52,329 nucleotides of DNA from a virus. Numbering within the stretch: the first letter of the stretch is position 1; each line of letters begins with the position of its first letter. The translations under genes were made by a program, and so were the position numbers. Below, in pieces: positions 46,969 to 52,329 of this stretch. The stretch is taken from the IMG/VR virus record IMGVR_UViG_3300028361_000039, positions 1 through 52,329 of that record. The stretch is one strand, 5' to 3'. Under the pieces are notes generated by a model, which did not search any database, was not told where the DNA came from, and saw only the letters and a program-made list of their open reading frames with translations.

Positions 46969-47730
46969 TTACGCTGTTTGTATTTGCTTCCATGCGCCGC
47001 CTAGGTACACAACCATTGTTTGTACTCCTGAGCTTGTTGGATTCCAATTTGTTCCGTCCGCAATTGCAATCATTCCGTTTTGAGGAGAGCCTGGCTCTGC
47101 TGTTATTATGCCTAATGTTAATAGATTGCTAACAGTAATGCTAGATGTGCTAACTGACGGCAGGTTATTAATTGTAGTGCTTAGATCATTAACCTTTAGA
47201 TATCCAACGTCGTCATTGAATTCAGAAAGACTTGACGGCGCGCCCTGTATTGCAGCATATGATATCAGCCCTGTGCCAGCATTAAATACAAGCTCGTCAT
47301 TTAAACTTAGCAAGTTTCCTTTTAGATTAGTAGCAGTGATCCTCGCAAATGATGCCTGGTCAGTACCTATGCTACCACTAGCATTAACACTAGGTATGAT
47401 ATCGCTGTTTAGTGTTAGACTATCAAGTTGAATATTTCCGAGGTCGCTTAGCGGTCGATAGACAATGCCGTCGCCTGCCGCATTAACTTTTAAAAAGTAG
47501 TCTTGTGAACCTTGAAAACTAGACGGTGTTTCTATTAGATCAGAAAACGTCTGAGCTACTAGTCTATTGCCATTTAACCTAATATCGCCTGCGTTAATAG
47601 TTCCTGTTGCTGTAATATCCTGAACTTGAACAATAGAAGATCCTTGTAAAGTAAGATTATCACCTGTAGGTATCTCTTTTATTTTATTATTGTCATTGAC
47701 ATCAATTATTAGGGGATATCTATTGGCCAT
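46969..47730 (-). CDS. Virion protein, fibre-type (253 aa)
   Basis: A 253-residue protein starting MANRYPLIIDVNDNNKIKEIPTG, a block I recall from marine T4-like tail fibre genes. It has repeating beta segments (ITATGTINAGDIRLNGNRL; GNLLSLNDELVFNAGTG) and a C-terminal GMIAIADGTNWNPTSSG...VYLGGAW typical of fibre tips. A late box is 23 bases upstream (47753-47760). Confidence 0.82.
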   Translation of the reverse strand: MANRYPLIIDVNDNNKIKEIPTGDNLTLQGSSIVQVQDITATGTINAGDIRLNGNRLVAQTFSDLIETPSSFQGSQDYFLKVNAAGDGIVYRPLSDLGNIQLDSLTLNSDIIPSVNASGSIGTDQASFARITATNLKGNLLSLNDELVFNAGTGLISYAAIQGAPSSLSEFNDDVGYLKVNDLSTTINNLPSVSTSSITVSNLLTLGIITAEPGSPQNGMIAIADGTNWNPTSSGVQTMVVYLGGAWKQIQTA

Positions 47731-47752
47731 TCTTGCGTCCTGTTTGTTTATA

Positions 47753-47760
47753 TATTTATC
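47753..47760 (-). promoter_or_regulatory. Late promoter box GATAAATA
   Basis: ACGATAAATATATA on the minus strand, 23 bases before the fibre gene start, between that gene and the hairpin at 47767-47809. Confidence 0.78.
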
Positions 47761-47766
47761 GTATCT

Positions 47767-47809
47767 ATGTGAACTACTGAGTGACTAAAGATCACTCAGT
47801 AGTTCACAT
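47767..47809 (-). terminator. Strong 18-base-pair hairpin after the giant fibre gene
   Basis: A perfect 18-base-pair stem (arms 47767-47784 and 47792-47809) with a 7-base loop begins at the stop codon of the large gene. There is no U-run after it, so it may be a 3' stability or processing structure rather than a classical terminator. Confidence 0.75.
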
Positions 47810-50800
47810 TATCTTCCTACTACTACTTCAACAATGCCGCGTTCGTTGGTATTTTTAGCACCTACTGCCTTACCAATCATTGTGCCATTAACTGGGTTGT
47901 TGTTTACACAACCGTATCCAAATATTCCGCTTGTAACAATTATGTCTCCTTTGCTAACTTTGCCAACTACTTTACATGGAACTCGTCCTTGAAGTGCCAG
48001 AGCAACTACATTATCACCTGACAGTGCAGTGTTCATTAGATGCGCTGGATTAGTTGATACCACTCCGGCAGCTCTAAAGTTGTCCTTTTGGTTAGTTGTA
48101 GTTACTTCGGCATCGCCACCAAATACTAGAACAGTGCCGGCTTCGTAAGCTGCATCAGCTTGATAATTTTCAGCTAGGTCAGCGTAGTATGCTGTGGTTG
48201 CAGTACCATTAAATATATTTGCGTAAACGTTATCATATTTTAATGCTGCGCTGCCAATGTCGTGGGAGTTGGTAACATCTGGTAAGAATCCTTTACCAGT
48301 GTATTCACCTGCAACAATACTGGCTCCATTTACAAACAAGTTTCCACTTGAATATATATTACGATATCTTAGTGAATTACTACCAATATCATAAGTGTTA
48401 GTAACATCAGGAAGTACACCTGCTGAGCTAAAAGTAAACGGAATTACACTAGTGTTTGAACTAGTATTTGCTGTTACTATTGCAACTCTGCCTGCTGAGG
48501 ATAATCCTGACGCTGCGCCTATAGATATTCCTGTTGAAGCTGCACCTTTTTCACTTTGTGCTTCTATAAAGCTGGAGTAGATCCAATTGACTCCGATGGC
48601 CTTCTTGCTTGCAAGTGTAGAGTTGGCTTTTAATACAGACTGTGCAGTATTGGAGTCTCCAATATTTACTCCACCTGCTATCTGTACAGTAGGTGCTACA
48701 CTTGGTGAGCCCCCTACTGATCGAAGTATTTCACCCTGCGTTGGAGTTTTGAACAGAACAGTGGTCGTATCAAGGCTTAATATTTCATAAGATGGGTTAC
48801 CCCCTAATATTAAGGAGTTGACTTGAATACTACCAATGGCATTTGTTTTGAGTATTGAATTTGTTTCGCCAGAGTTGGTAACATTTGAAATACTGTATGC
48901 ACCTGTACCAGTTCTTATCAGTGCTTGTCCTGGATCACTTGCTACTGCAAGTACGGAACCTGTGAAGTCTTTATCCTCTAGACCAAGTCCCTGCGCTACA
49001 ACATTAGAAAAAGATATCTGGTCTATATTACTAGCACCGTCATCACCACTCCAATTACCTAATACTGAGCCATTAGATATGCGCTGTAGTTTGTTAATGC
49101 TTAGTGCACCGTTGTTTATTGTAATCCAGCCAGTAGTTGAATTAAACACTGCTGAGTCAAATGATGCAGATCCTAGATCACTTTGTGATATGCCTGTTGA
49201 ATTTGCCCTTGTGGATGCAGATGCAAGTGCTAGTTTACTTTGTGCTATGCCAGCATTTGCATTAACATCAGCATTAACAATAACTCCTGCTTTAATCTGC
49301 AGGTTAATTTCTTCTCGACTGGTTGTTATACTGATATCGCTGCTAGCAGATGCCAAGACGTTAGCCCATTCGTCTACAGGACCATCTATTACAATTCCTT
49401 GCGCGCCTGCTGGCAACACTTCAGCTCTGTCTTGCCCAGGCGAGTTACCAGCAGGAGTTCCATCACTAAATTCTCCTGATAGCGGTGTGTAAACCAATAT
49501 AACAATGTCGCCGTCTACTGATCCTGTCTCTTCAATGACCTCGACTATTTCACCTGTAGCTCCAGTTACTGATCCGGTTATAACATCTCCGGGAACATAC
49601 GGCCCTGCTACAACACTGCCGGCAGGTAATATAAGGCGTTTAGCACCAGTGGAAGACAATACTTGTCCTGATTGGTAACTGTTATAGCTGACTGATCGCA
49701 GGTCTTGAATCTCGTCGCCGCCGCTGGCAGTGTTATCAACATAGCGTTTGGTTGCTGCATCTGCTGCATTACTGGGTATACCCAAGTTAGAAATTGTGTT
49801 GTTGGCTGCATTCAAATCACCTGTCAGCGGAATTGAACCGTTAGGCGCCAGCGCACCGGGTCCTAATCTGTTCGAGACCGGATTGCCTGCTGCATCGTAA
49901 CCTAATCGTCGGTTTACATATCCTCTAACAGCAAGTTCTGTAGGCACAGTATCCGAAGCATTGTCAGTCATTGCAGTGTCTGTTGAAAACTCTGTTACTA
50001 CAACACCACGTTTAAAACCTAGCCCGTCTACATCACTTAGTGCTATGGAAGCACTAAAAGTCACAGTACCTGTACCTTGGTCTACGCTAAAGAATCTGCC
50101 TACTCTAAATACGCCGTTCTGATCAGTGCTTACATAGAAAACTCGACCCTTGCCTCGTTCCTCTACTTCGTTTGCACTATTTTTATCTTCAGGCTCTCCA
50201 AATAACACGTTTGGATAATTGGTAGAGTTGTAACCTCCTGTGCCAATGTCAAGGAAGTCGTGGCCGGTGACTCTGCAAGTAGAAATGTTAACAGTAATAT
50301 CGCCAATGCTTCCAGCTTTTAGACCAGCACGTATTACAACAATACTATTTCCTAAAATTGTTGTGCCTGCAAGTCCCTCGGCACTAAGAGGATAGTTTAT
50401 ATCTATTCCCACATCTTCAATGTCTACGATTGCATAATCGTTATCTTCTGCTGGCGCTACTTCGGTTTCGACACCTTGAATAGTCTTCACACCACGGAAG
50501 TTGTAAACATAATGCTGCTTGCCAGCCCATGTTATAATGGAAGGAAGTGGAGTTAATGAATCCGCAGTCCAGCCGACTGGACGGTTGCCTTCAGGCGTAA
50601 ACAAGTTATTATTTAATCGAAAAATTTCATTAAAATCTGAAGCTGCCAATAATGCAATTCTGGTATCACCGACTGTGCCGCCTTTAGTAGTACCGTCACC
50701 TGAAAGACTAGACTCTCCTGCTCGCTGAGAGTCTACCAACAGCCTTATGTAGTCATAACTTGTATCAAATCCAGTTTGTAGTTGATCTTGTTCTAATTCA

Positions 50801-52329
50801 TTGCCCAACGAATCAGATGTGAGGAAACTAACTGATCTGTACACAAATTCAGGATTTTCATTAAAAATGATAGCAGTAGATGGTCTAATTGTTAGAAGTT
50901 CTGCCCTTGCAACGTCACCTAAAATGTGTGTTGAGTTACGACGATACTGAATAATAGTATCAAATGCAACTTCCTCTAGCAAACCACTCTCACTAAACTG
51001 AGAATCTCCTGTTGAGAAGTTCAGCTTATAAACAGTGTTACTAACTGTTGGAGTTGTTGGCTCGATGTATATCGTACCTGTTACTAAAATACCGGTTATT
51101 ATGCCGTTGCCTTCGGTATTGTTTATAGCAGTAATTGCAATAGTACAATCGTGCGTGCCGTTTTGCCCACCAAGTAACGAACCTGTAATATTGAAGGAGT
51201 CGTCTACTCTATAGTCATTGCCGCCATTTTCTATAGTTGCGGTATACCCCCCGTTAATAGTTTTTCTAATAGTGAAAATTGCGCCGGTTGCAGTACCTGT
51301 TGCTGCTGCGCCGGTGTTGTAGTTATATGAAATATCAGTACCTACGTTGAGATACGCTCCTACATATTCTCCCGTTTTTTCTGCATTTGCAACTTCATAT
51401 CTTGCAAAAACGTTACGTGCTGGATGATATAGGTCTATTTCGGATCTATTAGATGGTACATCCTTCATGTCGTATACGTAAATGGACAAGCTTTCGACGT
51501 CGTTGCCGTATCCTATAGCATTTACGTTTATTGGAACACTATTTGACCCTAGTGCACTTGCTGTGCCCTGTGGGTCAAGTGTTAGTTGATCAACTGTATT
51601 AAATATACCTGTAGAATTTTTTAAGTAAACAGTGGTTGACCCAGTACCTCCGTTGCTAGTCTGTGACGTGCTGGCACTTACTGTTGCAATAGCATCTGAG
51701 TTTGCCTGCTGTACAACATCTCCAACTGTAAGTTGTATTGGATTTGTTACGGTTAACACCACATCAGCAGTAAATGATTTAGCAGGCTGAACCATATCCT
51801 GTATCAGATCAACTACGTCAGGAATTTCGTTAGGATCAGCTCCTTCTGCAATTAATCCATATTCTCCGTAGCAAGACGAACCACTTATTGAACGTATTTG
51901 GCCGCCATTGGCAGCATAATAAGACACCCAGCAATAGTAAGTAAACATACTCACCATTTCTGATAATGCACCGTTCAATACCACTAGTCCGTAGCCAAGA
52001 TCGTTAATCTGCGTAAAGTCGTTTCCTAGTATGGAACGGTTGCCAGCTGTTTGCAAAGTAATAGGTATTTGTGTTTCGGAATCTCCGATAGCATCCAGAT
52101 CAACACCAGTAAGCAATTGACTAGTTAATCCTGCAAAACCTTGACCGTTGTTTGAACTACGATCTAGAATAAGCTCAGCTGAGCCTAAATCCGGATCGTA
52201 GTTAGTAACTGCGTTTACTTGAAAACGCCTTCCGTCAATGTAGAATGCACATGGAGTTTGAGGACGCCTTACAAATAACCCTTGCGGATCGTCTTGACTT
52301 CCAAAACTTTGTATCTTAAGCCTAAACGC
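47809..52329 (-). CDS. Giant tail-fibre-type protein, N-terminus cut by window edge
   Basis: An open frame of 1507 codons to the right edge; the true start lies outside. It is rich in Gly/Ser/Thr/Val beta repeats, with several near-repeats of LPDVTNTYDIGSNSLRYRNIY and LPDVTNSHDIGSAALKYDNVY near the C-terminus (typical of phage fibre/baseplate proteins). The end has DLAENYQADAAYEAGTVLV and FRAAGVVSTNPAHLMN, a domain often found at the tip of marine phage fibres, maybe an auto-proteolytic or trimerisation unit. A 13-residue FGSQDDPQGLFVR-like segment lies at the edge. Confidence 0.85.
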   Translation of the reverse strand, partial: AFRLKIQSFGSQDDPQGLFVRRPQTPCAFYIDGRRFQVNAVTNYDPDLGSAELILDRSSNNGQGFAGLTSQLLTGVDLDAIGDSETQIPITLQTAGNRSILGNDFTQINDLGYGLVVLNGALSEMVSMFTYYCWVSYYAANGGQIRSISGSSCYGEYGLIAEGADPNEIPDVVDLIQDMVQPAKSFTADVVLTVTNPIQLTVGDVVQQANSDAIATVSASTSQTSNGGTGSTTVYLKNSTGIFNTVDQLTLDPQGTASALGSNSVPINVNAIGYGNDVESLSIYVYDMKDVPSNRSEIDLYHPARNVFARYEVANAEKTGEYVGAYLNVGTDISYNYNTGAAATGTATGAIFTIRKTINGGYTATIENGGNDYRVDDSFNITGSLLGGQNGTHDCTIAITAINNTEGNGIITGILVTGTIYIEPTTPTVSNTVYKLNFSTGDSQFSESGLLEEVAFDTIIQYRRNSTHILGDVARAELLTIRPSTAIIFNENPEFVYRSVSFLTSDSLGNELEQDQLQTGFDTSYDYIRLLVDSQRAGESSLSGDGTTKGGTVGDTRIALLAASDFNEIFRLNNNLFTPEGNRPVGWTADSLTPLPSIITWAGKQHYVYNFRGVKTIQGVETEVAPAEDNDYAIVDIEDVGIDINYPLSAEGLAGTTILGNSIVVIRAGLKAGSIGDITVNISTCRVTGHDFLDIGTGGYNSTNYPNVLFGEPEDKNSANEVEERGKGRVFYVSTDQNGVFRVGRFFSVDQGTGTVTFSASIALSDVDGLGFKRGVVVTEFSTDTAMTDNASDTVPTELAVRGYVNRRLGYDAAGNPVSNRLGPGALAPNGSIPLTGDLNAANNTISNLGIPSNAADAATKRYVDNTASGGDEIQDLRSVSYNSYQSGQVLSSTGAKRLILPAGSVVAGPYVPGDVITGSVTGATGEIVEVIEETGSVDGDIVILVYTPLSGEFSDGTPAGNSPGQDRAEVLPAGAQGIVIDGPVDEWANVLASASSDISITTSREEINLQIKAGVIVNADVNANAGIAQSKLALASASTRANSTGISQSDLGSASFDSAVFNSTTGWITINNGALSINKLQRISNGSVLGNWSGDDGASNIDQISFSNVVAQGLGLEDKDFTGSVLAVASDPGQALIRTGTGAYSISNVTNSGETNSILKTNAIGSIQVNSLILGGNPSYEILSLDTTTVLFKTPTQGEILRSVGGSPSVAPTVQIAGGVNIGDSNTAQSVLKANSTLASKKAIGVNWIYSSFIEAQSEKGAASTGISIGAASGLSSAGRVAIVTANTSSNTSVIPFTFSSAGVLPDVTNTYDIGSNSLRYRNIYSSGNLFVNGASIVAGEYTGKGFLPDVTNSHDIGSAALKYDNVYANIFNGTATTAYYADLAENYQADAAYEAGTVLVFGGDAEVTTTNQKDNFRAAGVVSTNPAHLMNTALSGDNVVALALQGRVPCKVVGKVSKGDIIVTSGIFGYGCVNNNPVNGTMIGKAVGAKNTNERGIVEVVVGR

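Overview
The window is a gene-dense stretch of a T4-like myovirus genome. I infer this from DNA polymerase gp43, sliding clamp gp45, clamp loader gp44, a DsbA-like protein, a gp31/GroES-like cochaperonin, PhoH, a DexA-like exonuclease, many conserved hypothetical genes of the kind seen in marine T4-like phages, and a late promoter motif close to T4 TATAAATA. A spanin pair and a GH19 endolysin imply a Gram-negative host. The base composition looks AT-rich, but I did not compute it, and the host cannot be named from the window. Almost everything is on the minus strand, so transcription runs from high to low coordinates; only a GIY-YIG endonuclease (2147-2779) and phoH (30481-31203) are on the plus strand. 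I see no tRNA, rRNA, CRISPR array or insertion sequence.

Layout, left to right. 1-9400: queE, folE, a phosphoribosyltransferase, a glycosyltransferase, a QueD-like protein, a DpdA-type transglycosylase and the gp45 clamp; together these suggest 7-deazaguanine modification of phage DNA. 9395-13773: DNA polymerase gp43, encoded as two genes joined by a split intein at the catalytic YGD/TDS motif, with a further full-length LAGLIDADG intein at the Exo II motif. 13846-23784: small early genes, then a late block of probable head or internal proteins, including a ParB-like protein, a pterin dehydratase-like protein, a nucleotidyltransferase and a ligase-like protein. 23771-30345: a full-length ClpA, a DnaJ-like protein, a holin candidate, o- and i-spanins, an endolysin and two conserved proteins. 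30481-31203: phoH, followed by a strong hairpin terminator. 31265-39631: an early block holding thyA, folA and glyA (a complete thymidylate cycle), four tandem paralogous membrane proteins, gp44 with a mini-intein in its P-loop, a DexA-like exonuclease and several small paralogues. 39632-40237: a 606-base stretch without a convincing gene, with short direct repeats and hairpins. 40238-42177: MazG-like, GroES-like and a fragment resembling part of bacterial DNA polymerase III alpha. 42174-52329: large virion (tail/fibre) genes.

Regulation is unusually readable. Nine minus-strand sites fit TTGAC(A/G), exactly 17 bases, then a TATACT/TATAAT-like box, and lie upstream of early-type genes. Several have a dyad overlapping the -10. 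A second motif, (C)GATAAATA, lies just upstream of virion-type genes and is the probable late promoter. Genes are commonly coupled by ATGA, GTGA or TAATG overlaps. Five small genes (13846-14022, 17696-17866, 32617-32796, 38911-39081, 6507-6674) were placed from such overlaps, spacing and ribosome binding sites.

The most striking feature is the concentration of three inteins, one of them split, in the active sites of the replication machinery: proofreading motif, polymerase motif C and clamp-loader Walker A. Removing them gives proteins of 897 and 308 residues, close to T4 gp43 (898) and gp44 (319).
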